From the NCBI RefSeq assembly GCF_011806575.1, contig NZ_JAATOO010000013.1:62001-126000 (forward strand): DNA of 64,000 nucleotides, read 5' to 3'. The position numbers and the translations under genes are program-made. Below the pieces are notes generated by a model. It did no database searches. It was not told the origin of the DNA and was given only the letters and a program-made list of their open reading frames with translations. Every line of letters starts with the position of its first letter. The stretch's first letter is position 1. Positions 53,096 to 62,866 of the stretch are shown here, one piece after another. Origin of the DNA: Vibrio hepatarius (lineage in GTDB: Bacteria > Pseudomonadota > Gammaproteobacteria > Enterobacterales > Vibrionaceae).

Positions 53096-56000
53096 TTATT
53101 GAAGCGTTTCGAGCGCTGACTCCAAGTGGGTAGCGGCGACGTTAAAGTCAAAATCGTCAATTGCGTTAATTGCATCAACGATCGGTTTCTTTACGCAAGC
53201 AGGGACGGAATGTTGTACGTTTTCTGCGATGTCTTCCCTCAGCTCACCCGCTTGAGTGGCTTTCAACCATTCGGTCAGCAGGTCTCGCAGTTGTTCAGTA
53301 TCAATGTCGTCCATTGTTGTCGTTGTTTTTGGTTCTATGACTAACTTGTCGGCGAGTGTCGCCACTTCTTTACAAAGCGTAGGCCAATTGTCGGCAATTT
53401 CCTTTACAACATGTTGAGCTTGCGAGATTTGGTGGTCATCAGCGGCTTTTTCCAACTGACTAAATAAATGATGTAGTGATATCAAGGCAAAGTTGCCGGA
53501 CAAGCCTTTCATGGCGTGCGCTCGACCCGCGAGTTCTTCCCACTGATGGCTATCGACTAGCTGTTTGAACTGCGCTGGCAAATCGAGATGTTTTTCGAGC
53601 ATATTGCGTAGCTCGGTCGCGTAGAGATTCTCATCTCCCCACAACTTCAAGCCATTTTGTAAATGAATTAGTTTAAATCGAGAGTTTTGTTTTGGCTGCG
53701 CTTGTTCGGGCGAAGATTCCACCGACAAACGGAGATTCATCGAGCGTGCGATCTCTTGAGTTAATTGCGCCATATTGATGGGTTTGTTGGCGAAGCCATT
53801 CATTCCAGCCGCTTGAGCTTGATGGCGGTCTTCAGCCAAGACACTCGCGGTCAATGCAACAATCGGCACTGCATGCTTATCGTATTTTTGCTCCCAGTTA
53901 CGGATTTCTCTACTCGCGCCAAGTCCGTCTAAGCGTGGCATTTGGAGATCCATTAGGATCAGCTCTGGTTCGTCCGTTTGATAGCGTTCTATCGCTTCAA
54001 TCCCATCATCGGCGGTAATTACCGTGTGGCCGTCGCGCTCTAATAAGATTTTTAGCAGTTTGCGGTTTTGCTCGATATCATCACAAACCAAAATTCGTAA
54101 CGGTGGCAGGGTGAGTTTGAGATCGGATTGCACTTCTGACTCTAGCTCGCTCGCGGGTAGGGGCAAATCGAAGTAGAAACAGCTGCCTTTACCCAATTCA
54201 CTGGTTGCGTAGATTTCTCCACCCATCAGGTGAACTAATTGGCGTGAGATCGTCGTACCTAAGCCTGTCCCACCAAAGCGGCGGCTCATAGATGAATCCG
54301 CCTGAGTGAAAGGATCGAAGATCGCGCTGACCCGTTCCGGTGCGATACCAATACCAGTGTCCGTTACGCTAAAGCGAATCATATCTTTTTCGCCGTCGAC
54401 TGCGGTAACGTCTAAGCTGACGCTGCCACTTTCGGTAAACTTAACGCCATTACCCACCAAATTCATTAACACCTGACGAATACGGTCTTCTGCGCCGAAC
54501 ACCACCTCTGGTAACTCATCAGACAGAGTCAGTGACAGGTCAATCCCTTTGCCTTTTGCGTTGAGCCATAGCGTGGAAATCACGGTGTCGACGCAGTTGG
54601 CGAGGTTGAACGCCACGGGTTGCACATCCAGTTTGTTTTTTTCTAGCTTGGCACTATCAAGAATGTCATTGAGCAAGTGAAGTAGCGATCGAGACGCTTT
54701 TTCAATGGTTTCAAGGTGGCGACGATTCTCACCGCTGATGGTTGAATCGAGCAAAATGTCGGTAAAACCGATGATCGCGTTCATCGGTGTACGTATTTCG
54801 TGGCTCATATTGGCAAGAAAGTTCGCTTTACTTTCCGCCGCTTCTTCCGCAAGTAGTTTTGCGTTGATCAGTTCGTGCTCGACCTGCTTCAGGGTCGAGA
54901 TATTGATCATTACACCGTCAATCCACTTCACGTTACCTTGCTCGTCCCTTACTACTAGGCCATTTTCCAGCACCCAAACCGGCTCGCCATTTTGGTGCTT
55001 CAAACGGTATTCAATCGCATAGGTAGAGTTATGGGCATCGAGTGACTGAATGCGCTCACAGACATATTTAAAGTCCTCTTCGAACACTAACTTAGCGAAT
55101 GACTTCTCTTGATTTAAGAACAAACGCGATGAATAGCCTGAGATATCGAACATCCCTTCACTTAAGAAAATGGGCGTCCAGTCTTTGTCTAAACGGCGGC
55201 GGAATGATGCTCCCGGGATATTTTGCATCAATGAGCTTAAGCGCTCTTGGCTCTCTCTCAGTCTTTCTTCCATCGCTTTACGGTCAGAAATGTCCGCAAC
55301 AAAACCAACAAACAGTGTTTCTTCGTCTTTAAGGTTGACTCGTCCAACCCCGAGGCGCACAGGAATAAGGTGGCCTTGCTTATGTTGAGCGTAAACTTCA
55401 CGCGGAGAGCCGATAACTCGTTCTTCACCCGTTTCGAAATAGCGACTTAAGTACGAATCGTGAGCATCTCGATGTGGATTTGGCATTAACATTGACACGT
55501 TTTTTCCGATGACTTCACGCTCTTCCCAGCCGAAAATTCGGCTTGCCGCGCCGTTGACCCCTTGGATAATGCCCTTTGCATTAATGGTCACAACACCGTC
55601 AGTTGCGGTTTCAAGAATAGCCTGTAGTCGCGCTTCACCGGCGGTCTTTTCGTTGAGTAATTGGCGGTAGCGCAGCTGCGAACTCACATTGACGGCTAAC
55701 GTAGAGACGAAGAGGGTTGCAATTGCCACACCAATGGCTAAGAACGACTGGTCATGCGCTTTGTCACTGACATAGTGGATGATCATGGAATCAGGTATGA
55801 CAAAACGAGCGGCTTCCATACCAGTGTAGTGCATGCCTGCAATTGCGCATCCCATGGTGACTGAGCTAATTAGAATAATGTGTAAAGAACGCATCGACGG
55901 AAAACGTGAGCGTAATGCTCTGCGCGCAGAAAGGGCGATAAACGAAAGTGCTACAGCCACAACAATCGACAATGCAAACCAGTAAGGATCATATAACAGT

Positions 56001-56446
56001 TGAATATCCATCTGCATCGCTTCCATCCCTAGGTAGTGCATGGCACCAATACCTGCACCCACAACGATGCCATTGCGCACTAAGATTTTTAGCGAGTCGT
56101 TGTTATCAATCAATGACTTGATCATGATGTAAGACGATATGATGGCTGGCAGGACAGAAAGGGTTGTGATTAGTAAATCGTAGCCATGATCATGAGGCAT
56201 TTCAAAAGCGAGCATTCCGACAAAATGCATACTCCAAACACCGCCAGCCATGATAAGAGAACCAGATAGAAGGGCGACCTTCTGATGTGACGTATCGACG
56301 ATATGACGTGCCATTGCTGCCAGTCGAAGCGCAAAAAATGACGTCATAGACGCCACAAAGACTGACAAAATCACAAGCCACAGCTTGTAACTGCCCGTCA
56401 TTAGATTTACGTTCTCAACATCGGTGATAAAAAATTGATTCAGCAT
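53096..56446 (-). CDS. MHYT-domain hybrid sensor histidine kinase
   Basis: An 1116-residue membrane kinase. The N-terminal seven-TM MHYT sensor (about 20-240) has the repeated motifs MHFVGML, MHYLGMEA and MHYTGMEA, thought to bind a metal and sense oxygen, CO or NO. Two PAS/PAC segments follow (about 275-385 and 400-530), then HisKA with FLANMSHEIRTPMNAIIGF (phospho-His), the HATPase with GTGLGTTISRQLVHLMGG, a receiver domain (LILMDLQMPRLDG) and a C-terminal Hpt domain (GRAHAMKGLSGNF). It probably relays phosphate to the HD-GYP regulator encoded just downstream. ATG 56446 is used; an upstream TTG has no ribosome-binding site. Confidence 0.9.
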   Translation of the reverse strand: MLNQFFITDVENVNLMTGSYKLWLVILSVFVASMTSFFALRLAAMARHIVDTSHQKVALLSGSLIMAGGVWSMHFVGMLAFEMPHDHGYDLLITTLSVLPAIISSYIMIKSLIDNNDSLKILVRNGIVVGAGIGAMHYLGMEAMQMDIQLLYDPYWFALSIVVAVALSFIALSARRALRSRFPSMRSLHIILISSVTMGCAIAGMHYTGMEAARFVIPDSMIIHYVSDKAHDQSFLAIGVAIATLFVSTLAVNVSSQLRYRQLLNEKTAGEARLQAILETATDGVVTINAKGIIQGVNGAASRIFGWEEREVIGKNVSMLMPNPHRDAHDSYLSRYFETGEERVIGSPREVYAQHKQGHLIPVRLGVGRVNLKDEETLFVGFVADISDRKAMEERLRESQERLSSLMQNIPGASFRRRLDKDWTPIFLSEGMFDISGYSSRLFLNQEKSFAKLVFEEDFKYVCERIQSLDAHNSTYAIEYRLKHQNGEPVWVLENGLVVRDEQGNVKWIDGVMINISTLKQVEHELINAKLLAEEAAESKANFLANMSHEIRTPMNAIIGFTDILLDSTISGENRRHLETIEKASRSLLHLLNDILDSAKLEKNKLDVQPVAFNLANCVDTVISTLWLNAKGKGIDLSLTLSDELPEVVFGAEDRIRQVLMNLVGNGVKFTESGSVSLDVTAVDGEKDMIRFSVTDTGIGIAPERVSAIFDPFTQADSSMSRRFGGTGLGTTISRQLVHLMGGEIYATSELGKGSCFYFDLPLPASELESEVQSDLKLTLPPLRILVCDDIEQNRKLLKILLERDGHTVITADDGIEAIERYQTDEPELILMDLQMPRLDGLGASREIRNWEQKYDKHAVPIVALTASVLAEDRHQAQAAGMNGFANKPINMAQLTQEIARSMNLRLSVESSPEQAQPKQNSRFKLIHLQNGLKLWGDENLYATELRNMLEKHLDLPAQFKQLVDSHQWEELAGRAHAMKGLSGNFALISLHHLFSQLEKAADDHQISQAQHVVKEIADNWPTLCKEVATLADKLVIEPKTTTTMDDIDTEQLRDLLTEWLKATQAGELREDIAENVQHSVPACVKKPIVDAINAIDDFDFNVAATHLESALETLQ

Positions 56447-56612
56447 TAACAAAAAGCTCAATAAAAGTAAGGATTTGGAGTGTTAGTGCAGCTAAGTGAT
56501 AAGTTACTACTGCTATTAATAAAAGTGTAGTGATTTGTACCGCAAATGATATGCAACACTATTGTTACAATACTCGATTCGGTCATTTTTAAGCGTTAGG
56601 TTTTATAATCGT

Positions 56613-57062
56613 ATGAAAGTTGCACTAATAAACATCAAGGATAGTGAAATGGAAGTAGTTTTTTCAGTCACAAAAGTGGCGCTATTTCCGTATGTGGACG
56701 CAGTGTTTGGTTGGGATGACAACTTTCAACGTGCAAGATTGGCCAACGAATATGATTTGAACTGGTATTTCTGGATTTATCAAGGTCGAGAAAGAGTAGG
56801 GCTTGTTTGCTACAAACATGTGACAACGCGATTGCATCTTCACCTATTGATTATTTTCCCCGAATTCCAAGGAAGAGGTATTGGTGCGCAAGTGATGGAT
56901 TTGTTGAAGCAAGAAGCGATCGATGCATCCCGCCAAACAATGACATTATCGAGCTTTATTGCCAATTCGGAAGCGCTTCGTTTCTACACTGAACTAGGTT
57001 ACGCGATTGAAGAGAGTGATAAAGATTTTTACCACTTAACGTTAGCGGTTGAAGAAGCCTGA
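56613..57062 (+). CDS. GNAT-family N-acetyltransferase
   Basis: A 149-residue acetyltransferase: LHLHLLIIFPEFQGRGIGAQVMDL (acetyl-CoA-binding Q/RxxGxG motif in PEFQGRGIGA) and the C-terminal SEALRFYTELGYAIEESDKD, with the FYxxLGY signature. The target is unknown, possibly an antibiotic or amine. I start at ATG 56613 because family members begin similarly; an ATG at 56649 with AAGGATAGTGAA upstream is an alternative. Divergent from the MHYT kinase. Confidence 0.85.
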   Translation: MKVALINIKDSEMEVVFSVTKVALFPYVDAVFGWDDNFQRARLANEYDLNWYFWIYQGRERVGLVCYKHVTTRLHLHLLIIFPEFQGRGIGAQVMDLLKQEAIDASRQTMTLSSFIANSEALRFYTELGYAIEESDKDFYHLTLAVEEA

Positions 57063-57068
57063 GACGTA

Positions 57069-57093
57069 AAAAGCCACCGTATTTGGTGGCTTT
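57069..57093. terminator. Bidirectional intrinsic terminator
   Basis: AAAGCCACC pairs with GGTGGCTTT around a short loop, flanked by A and T runs, between the acetyltransferase and the converging CDF gene. Confidence 0.85.
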
Positions 57094-57116
57094 TCAGTTT
57101 GTAACTTTGTTTAGCG

Positions 57117-58010
57117 TTAGCTTGCGATATTCATCGTCAGATTGAGGTCGAGTGATAACTTAGAGAGTTTATCTTTAAGGATGCGTCGTGTTCTTTCGAC
57201 TTCCGCAACCTCGACTTGGTTACCTTTTGAGTGAACATCAAGTCTGACACGCAACTCACGACCCACCTTGGCTACGCCAACCACGTTAAGTTTTTGCGAT
57301 ACCTGCTGCTCGAGTGCAGAGACTTCTTTGTCTACCGCGTGACAAATTTCGTCGCTTGGCGACATCATTAGTAGCTCTCGCAGCGCTTCGCGAAGCATAT
57401 CGAACGGGACTTTAATAAAGTAGAACGACATTAAAATCATCATCATTGGGTCTGCGTACACTGCGTATTCTGCGAAAGGTGAGATTGATACAAACCAAGC
57501 TGAAATAAACCCAAGTGTTACTGCAACACTCAGTAGCGTATCCATTTTCCACTGTGTCGCTTCTGCAGCAATCAAACCCGATGAAAAGCGTTTGGATTTG
57601 TTGGCGATATACCACCACGCGTAACCACAGCCAATAACGTTTACAACACCAAACAAAGTGGCGATGGAAGCATCGACTTCACGACCACCATTGAACATCG
57701 CGATGATGGCTGAATAAAGCGAATAGCTCACGACCAACAAGATCACCAAACCTTTGATCGCAATGACAACGGGTTCAAGGATTGCTTTACCAAATGGGAA
57801 AAGTGACTTCGATGGACGCTGAATGTATCGCGATGCGGCCAGTGACAATAATGTTAACAGTAAACTGACTAGTGAATAGACGCCGTCAAAGACAATGACT
57901 AGTGAGCCAACAAGTAAACCGAGCACTAGACCACCACCCGCAAAGCCAGAGGCTAAAAGGGCTGAAAAGGTCAGGGTTCGTTTCTCATTTAAGCTGGTTC
58001 TGGCACACAT
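57117..58010 (-). CDS. Cation diffusion facilitator (CDF) transporter
   Basis: About 297 residues with six hydrophobic segments. The CDF landmarks are VFDGVYSLVSLLLTLL (metal-site Asp, TM2), AEATQWKMDTLLSVAVTLGF (TM5) and YADPMMMILMSFYFI (Asp), followed by a cytoplasmic ferredoxin-like domain (VGRELRVRLDVHSKGNQVEV). Members export divalent metals such as zinc, iron or manganese in exchange for protons. An open frame extends 27 codons further upstream to 58091, but MCARTSLNEKRTLTF is the more family-like start. Its ribosome-binding site is weak, so the start is uncertain. Confidence 0.85.
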   Translation of the reverse strand: MCARTSLNEKRTLTFSALLASGFAGGGLVLGLLVGSLVIVFDGVYSLVSLLLTLLSLAASRYIQRPSKSLFPFGKAILEPVVIAIKGLVILLVVSYSLYSAIIAMFNGGREVDASIATLFGVVNVIGCGYAWWYIANKSKRFSSGLIAAEATQWKMDTLLSVAVTLGFISAWFVSISPFAEYAVYADPMMMILMSFYFIKVPFDMLREALRELLMMSPSDEICHAVDKEVSALEQQVSQKLNVVGVAKVGRELRVRLDVHSKGNQVEVAEVERTRRILKDKLSKLSLDLNLTMNIAS

Positions 58011-58210
58011 AACCAAAATCTCGTTGTAAAACACCTCTATAGTTTTCTCAAAATATGAGGATTTTACAAACGCATTCTGTGCTATAAACAAACACTTAAC
58101 GATAGGTTTGGCTTTTATTTGTTTAAAATCAATTAGTTATACGTGTATTTTTGTGTCAATTATTTTGACGCTCAGTGATATTTGCTGTCTAAAAATGCAT
58201 GCAGATAACG

Positions 58211-59089
58211 TTAGAAGTCGAACAAATATTCGTTGAGCTTATCCGCCAGCCACGACATCCCTGGATGCTCTGCCATGCCTGCGGCGGTGAACATGCAGTA
58301 ATCTTCTTGGGTTAAGCCGTAAGTATGTTTGATTACAGCCAGCTTTTGCTTTCTCAATAAGTGACGAATCAGCGGTTCTGGCAGTACACCCCACGCATCC
58401 TCTTCAAGAATGGTATTGAGCATGTAATCAAAACTGGAGAAGCCGATATGGCGCAGAGAAAAAGGTTGTAACTCTGGATTGTCTTTTTCATTGAGGTACA
58501 CCATCACCGCTTGCATTGCATTTCTTAGTTCATCATCTGATACTCGGCGCAGTTTACTCAGTGGGTTATCGGCTTTACACACCGACATCATGCGTATCTT
58601 ACCCAAAGGTTGATAAGCAATGTGTGGATCGTCGGTACGCTCGTAATCGACGCCAAATGCGAAATCGACCTGCTGGGTAGCGACTAAGTTTGCTAAGTCA
58701 CCGGAGGAAGCGAGAACAGTATTAAAAGACGTTGCTGGAAAACGCTTATTGAGCTTATGAGATAAGTCTTGCCACATTTCGTCTGGCAGTGAATCGTCGC
58801 GAGCAATCCATACCTCGGCGTTAAACTCGCCTGAGACCTGTGCACAAGTTTGACGAATCCGTTGTGCGGTGACCAGCAGGTTTTGGCTATCTTTATAAAT
58901 GGCTTTACCGGCTTCTGAAAGGGTCAGGTTGTTACCGCTGCGGACAAACAACTCAATGTTGAGGTCTTTCTCTAATGCTTTGATTGCCATACTTAATTTT
59001 GTACGGTTGCATTCCAGTTGTCGTGCGGCTTCCGATACAGAACCCGTATCCGCGACACTACAGAAAGCTTCGATTTGAGATAAGTTCAT
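58211..59089 (-). CDS. LysR-family transcriptional regulator
   Basis: A 292-residue LTTR: HTH in residues about 1-60 (FCSVADTGSVSEAARQLECN) and an effector domain from about residue 90 (AEVWIARDDSLPDEMW). Its promoter region is shared with the divergent methyltransferase gene at 59235, which it may regulate. The inducer is unknown. Confidence 0.88.
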   Translation of the reverse strand: MNLSQIEAFCSVADTGSVSEAARQLECNRTKLSMAIKALEKDLNIELFVRSGNNLTLSEAGKAIYKDSQNLLVTAQRIRQTCAQVSGEFNAEVWIARDDSLPDEMWQDLSHKLNKRFPATSFNTVLASSGDLANLVATQQVDFAFGVDYERTDDPHIAYQPLGKIRMMSVCKADNPLSKLRRVSDDELRNAMQAVMVYLNEKDNPELQPFSLRHIGFSSFDYMLNTILEEDAWGVLPEPLIRHLLRKQKLAVIKHTYGLTQEDYCMFTAAGMAEHPGMSWLADKLNEYLFDF

Positions 59090-59234
59090 TTATTAAGCGT
59101 TATCAGTGATCTTTTCATCGATAGTATAATAATAATCGCAGATTGTCCGTTTTCCGCTTCGAAATGCTAGGAATTTCATGCAGTTTTGATACTCTTGGGG
59201 GACGCCAAATGAATGTAGTTATAGGGAGATCATG

Positions 59235-59813
59235 ATGGCTACGAGTTGGGATGATGTCGCAGTAGACTGGGAAAAAGAACAATCGACAGCGGTTTTCGCG
59301 GCAAAAGTTTATGAGTCACTGCAAGATATCATTGATCTTAAGGGTGCGCACATCCTTGATTTTGGGTGCGGCACTGGATTGCTAAGCCAAAAGCTTTCTC
59401 CTATCGCCAAAGATATTGTTGCTTTAGATAGCTCAGAAGCGATGATCGAGCAACTGGATAAAAAAGAGTTACACAACGTTGAGCCAGTGGTTGATATGCT
59501 CACCCGCGGTTTAGTGGCGATGCATCCGGCATTTCGCAACCAGTTTGATGCGGTGGTTGCGTCATCGGTTTGCAGTTTTATTCCTAATTACGCCGACGTC
59601 GCAGACATTGTTTACAGTTTGGTCGATGAAGGCGGCTACTTTATCCATTGGGATTGGTTGTCGGATAAAGACGAAGTCGGTGGAATGACAACGCAGCACG
59701 CAAAACAGGTGCTTACCAGTGTTGGTTTTGATGAAGTAACCGTAACAACACCTTTTGATGTTGATACACCGCAAGGCACGTTCAAAGTGCTGATGGCGGT
59801 TGCGAAAAAGTAA
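59235..59813 (+). CDS. SAM-dependent methyltransferase
   Basis: A 192-residue class I methyltransferase. Motif I is HILDFGCGTGLLSQKLS (about residues 36-52), followed by DIVALDSSEAMIEQL and an acidic-aromatic segment YFIHWDWLSDKDE. GGGAG precedes the start; two adjacent ATG codons are present and I use the second. It is divergent from lysR. The methyl acceptor cannot be told; similar small proteins often act on small molecules. Confidence 0.85.
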   Translation: MATSWDDVAVDWEKEQSTAVFAAKVYESLQDIIDLKGAHILDFGCGTGLLSQKLSPIAKDIVALDSSEAMIEQLDKKELHNVEPVVDMLTRGLVAMHPAFRNQFDAVVASSVCSFIPNYADVADIVYSLVDEGGYFIHWDWLSDKDEVGGMTTQHAKQVLTSVGFDEVTVTTPFDVDTPQGTFKVLMAVAKK

Positions 59814-59828
59814 TTATTGAGCAAATTA

Positions 59829-59858
59829 GAAAGCCCGGTGGATGACCGGGCTTTTTTA
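59829..59858. terminator. Intrinsic terminator
   Basis: AAGCCCGGT (59831-59839) pairs with ACCGGGCTT (59845-59853), followed by TTTTTATT. It ends the methyltransferase transcript and probably also aacS from the other side. Confidence 0.92.
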
Positions 59859-59867
59859 TTTCTGCGT

Positions 59868-61853
59868 CTATCGCTGTGCAAATTCAGCGACTTCTTCTAA
59901 CACCCAAGGGTTAGCGATCGCGCCTTGATTTTTTACTTCCAGTCCGTGTAATACCTGTTTAACCGCGAGCTCAACCAGTTTGCCTGACTTGGTCTTTGGA
60001 ATTTCGCTCAGTGAATAGATTTCACTGGGTACATGCCTTGGTGAACATTTGGCTTTGAGCGTTGCGCGAATTTCCAAAGCGAGCTGTTCATCCAGTTTAC
60101 ACTCTGGTTCCAATTGGACAAATAAGACGATTTTTTCATCGCCATTCACATGACGAGATACCGCAATTGAGTCGATCACGCCGTCTAGCTGGTTCACCTG
60201 TTGGTAGATTTCAGCAGTACCTATTCGTACCCCGCCAGGATTGAGCGTTGCGTCACTGCGACCGTAAAAGACCATCCCACCATTTTCGGTTTGCTTCACA
60301 TCATCACCGTGATGCCAAGTGTTGGCAAACTTTGCCCAGTAAGCGTTGTGGTAACGCTCACCGTCGTCGTGCCAGAAGCCAAGTGGCTGATTGGGGAAGC
60401 TGTTGCGACATACCAGTTCACCGCGCTCAGCAATAACCAATTCTCCGTGTTCATTGAATACTGCGACATCCAGCCCTAACGCTGCTGACTGGCACTCGCC
60501 GCGATAAACCGCAGAGATAGGGTTACCAATCACAAAACATCCGCAGATATCAGTACCGCCTGAAATCGACGCTAAATGCAGGTCTTGTTTGATGTTGTTG
60601 TAGACATAATCAAACTGCTGAGGGTAAAGCACAGAGCCCGTTGAACATAAGGTTTTGAGTGAGCTGAGGTCGAATTGTTGCAGAGCGTTAAATTCACCTT
60701 TCTGCAACGCTTCAAGGTATTTAGCCGAGGTGCCAAATAGACTGACTTCTGTTTTTTCAGCCAATTGCCACAGCACGTTTTGGTCCGGGTACATTGGGCT
60801 ACCATCGAAGATCACCAACGTTGCACCACTTGCCAGAGCGGATACGTGCCAGTTCCACATCATCCAGCCACAGGTGGTGTAATAGAACACTCGGTCTTTG
60901 GGTTGAATATCGCTGTGAAGCTGATGTTCTTTCAAATGGTTAAGCGTAATCCCGCCTACGGAATGGACAATACACTTGGGTTTGCCCGTTGTACCCGACG
61001 AGTAAAGCACAAACAACGGGTCGTTAAAGCTAATGCGTTGGTAGTGGAGCGCGTGGGGGATAAAATCCGCCATGACCGACTGCCACTCGGTGAGTTGTCC
61101 GCTATTGTCCCGTTCTGTTAGCGGGAGATAGTCAATCTGGCACGTCGCTTTAAGGCTTGGTAACGCGTCGATAATTGCGCGGTTTTTCTCTCCCATAGGG
61201 AAAGCTTTGCCGTTGAACTGGTAGCCGTTACAACAGAAAAGGACTTTAGGCTGCACCTGGCCAAATCGCTCAACCACGCTTTCTGTGCCAAAGTCAGGAG
61301 AGGTCGATGTCCAGATCGCACCTAAGCTGGTGGTGGCAAGCATAGCAATGACGGTTTCAGGCATATGGGGTAGATAACCGGCGACCACATCACCTTGACT
61401 GACGCCTTGCTGTTCCAACCATTGTTGTACAATCGAAACCTTATCGCACAGCTCTTGCCAGGTGAGCGTTTGCTGCTCGCCTCGTTCGTTGGTAAACCAA
61501 ATGGCGATATCTGAAGGTGCCTGAAACGCATAAGAGAGCAGGTTTTCTGCGTAGTTCAGTTGTGCCTGGGGAAACCAGATGGTGTCTCTGCTTGGTGTGT
61601 GTTCGCCCCATTTAGATAGCCCTTCACCCGCAATGCATTCGCCCATGTAACCAATGACATCACAGAACTGCCACGTTTCTAGCCAAAAATCGCGCGGGTT
61701 CTCAATCGACCACTTATGCAATTCTTCGTAGTTGTGGATGTCATGCCCTTGAATATTAACGTGCTGAATGAACTGGTGCAGATTAGAAGATTCAATTCGT
61801 TGTTGGCTAGGAACCCAAATCGGTTCTGCTTTTGGTTGTACACACTGCTGCAT
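59868..61853 (-). CDS. aacS: Acetoacetyl-CoA synthetase
   Basis: A 661-residue ANL-superfamily enzyme. The AMP-binding loop is LFVLYSSGTTGKPKCIVHSV, and the characteristic acetoacetate-CoA ligase segment is ASISGGTDICGCFVIGNPI. Further blocks are YNAYWAKFANTWHHGDDVKQ-like and GRSDATLNPGGVRIGTAEIY, with the C-terminal catalytic Lys in PKTKSGKLVE. It activates acetoacetate to acetoacetyl-CoA. GAGGACGTC precedes ATG 61853. It is divergent from phhA, and acetoacetate is an end product of phenylalanine and tyrosine degradation, so the two may be co-regulated. Confidence 0.92.
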   Translation of the reverse strand: MQQCVQPKAEPIWVPSQQRIESSNLHQFIQHVNIQGHDIHNYEELHKWSIENPRDFWLETWQFCDVIGYMGECIAGEGLSKWGEHTPSRDTIWFPQAQLNYAENLLSYAFQAPSDIAIWFTNERGEQQTLTWQELCDKVSIVQQWLEQQGVSQGDVVAGYLPHMPETVIAMLATTSLGAIWTSTSPDFGTESVVERFGQVQPKVLFCCNGYQFNGKAFPMGEKNRAIIDALPSLKATCQIDYLPLTERDNSGQLTEWQSVMADFIPHALHYQRISFNDPLFVLYSSGTTGKPKCIVHSVGGITLNHLKEHQLHSDIQPKDRVFYYTTCGWMMWNWHVSALASGATLVIFDGSPMYPDQNVLWQLAEKTEVSLFGTSAKYLEALQKGEFNALQQFDLSSLKTLCSTGSVLYPQQFDYVYNNIKQDLHLASISGGTDICGCFVIGNPISAVYRGECQSAALGLDVAVFNEHGELVIAERGELVCRNSFPNQPLGFWHDDGERYHNAYWAKFANTWHHGDDVKQTENGGMVFYGRSDATLNPGGVRIGTAEIYQQVNQLDGVIDSIAVSRHVNGDEKIVLFVQLEPECKLDEQLALEIRATLKAKCSPRHVPSEIYSLSEIPKTKSGKLVELAVKQVLHGLEVKNQGAIANPWVLEEVAEFAQR

Positions 61854-61966
61854 GACGTCCTCGTCCAATAGTCCTGATTTATCGCTTAAGTTTTGTTTGA
61901 AACCTGAACAAAGTCAAACATCCGAGCATAATCAGATGGCTGATAAATAAGCAAAAAAACGTCAAA

Positions 61967-61984
61967 TGTAAAGATAATGTTACA
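61967..61984. promoter_or_regulatory. TyrR-box-like operator
   Basis: TGTAAAGATAATGTTACA fits the TyrR consensus TGTAAA-N6-TTTACA with one mismatch. It lies in the divergent region between aacS and phhA. TyrR-family proteins activate phenylalanine hydroxylase genes in other gamma-proteobacteria. Confidence 0.65.
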
Positions 61985-62006
61985 GGTACTTTTGCTCGAA
62001 TATCAT

Positions 62007-62023
62007 TGGTGTAATTGTCACCA
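62007..62023. promoter_or_regulatory. Inverted repeat TGGTG-N7-CACCA
   Basis: A 5-bp dyad around a 7-base centre, 40 bases after the TyrR-like box and 51 bases before the phhA start. Possibly a second regulator site; weaker evidence than the TyrR box. Confidence 0.4.
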
Positions 62024-62074
62024 GATCAGCATAGGGATAGGCTTTATGTAAAGGAATTGTTAAAAGGAAAGGCA

Positions 62075-62866
62075 ATGACTCAGTATGTATCTAACCCAGT
62101 GAACGACAAAGGATTTGTTGACTGGAGTAGCGAAGAAGATCGCATTTGGCATGACTTGGTCACACGCCAATTGGGCTACGTTGAGCAACGAGCGTGTAAA
62201 GAGTATTTGCGCGGCTTGGAGTTGCTCGACCTACCGTTAGATCGAGTACCGCAACTACCCGAGATTAACCGAGTTTTAATGCGTGAAACCGGTTGGCAGG
62301 TTGAGCCGGTTCCTGCGCTGATCAACTTTGACCGTTTCTTTGAACTGTTGGCGAATAAGAAGTTTCCGGTCGCGACTTTTTTGCGTTCGCGAGAAGAATT
62401 CGATTATTTGCAAGAGCCGGACTTTTTCCACGAAATCTTTGGTCATTGTGCGATGTTGACCAACCCCCAATTCGCTGAATTTACCCATACGTACGGTCAG
62501 CTAGGTCAACGAGCAACCAGCAAAGAACGCGTTTATTTGGCTCGTTTATATTGGTTTACGGTTGAGTTTGGCCTGGTAAACGAGGGTGATGAATTAAAGA
62601 TCTACGGCGGTGGTATTTTGTCTTCTCCGGGGGAAACCATTTACGCGCTAGAAGATTCCAAGCCGCTACGGGACAAATTCGATATCCACACTGTGCTGCG
62701 CACGCCCTATCGCATCGACATTATGCAGCCAGAGTATTTTGTTTTAGACAGCATTGAACAGCTATATCGCCTAAGCCAAATGGATTTGATGTTCCATGTA
62801 AGGCAAGCGATGAAAGCTGGATTATTACCCCCATTATTTGAACCAAAGGAAGTGACACATGCTTGA
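62075..62866 (+). CDS. phhA: Phenylalanine-4-hydroxylase
   Basis: A 263-residue monomeric aromatic amino acid hydroxylase. The iron ligands are H119 and H124 in FFHEIFGHCAML and E164 in WFTVEFGLVNE. Other conserved blocks: VPALINFDRFFELLANKKFP and GGILSSPGETIYALED. It converts phenylalanine to tyrosine using oxygen and tetrahydropterin. AAAGGAAAGGCA precedes the ATG at 62075. Its last codons overlap phhB by eight bases, coupling it to its cofactor-recycling partner. Confidence 0.95.
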   Translation: MTQYVSNPVNDKGFVDWSSEEDRIWHDLVTRQLGYVEQRACKEYLRGLELLDLPLDRVPQLPEINRVLMRETGWQVEPVPALINFDRFFELLANKKFPVATFLRSREEFDYLQEPDFFHEIFGHCAMLTNPQFAEFTHTYGQLGQRATSKERVYLARLYWFTVEFGLVNEGDELKIYGGGILSSPGETIYALEDSKPLRDKFDIHTVLRTPYRIDIMQPEYFVLDSIEQLYRLSQMDLMFHVRQAMKAGLLPPLFEPKEVTHA

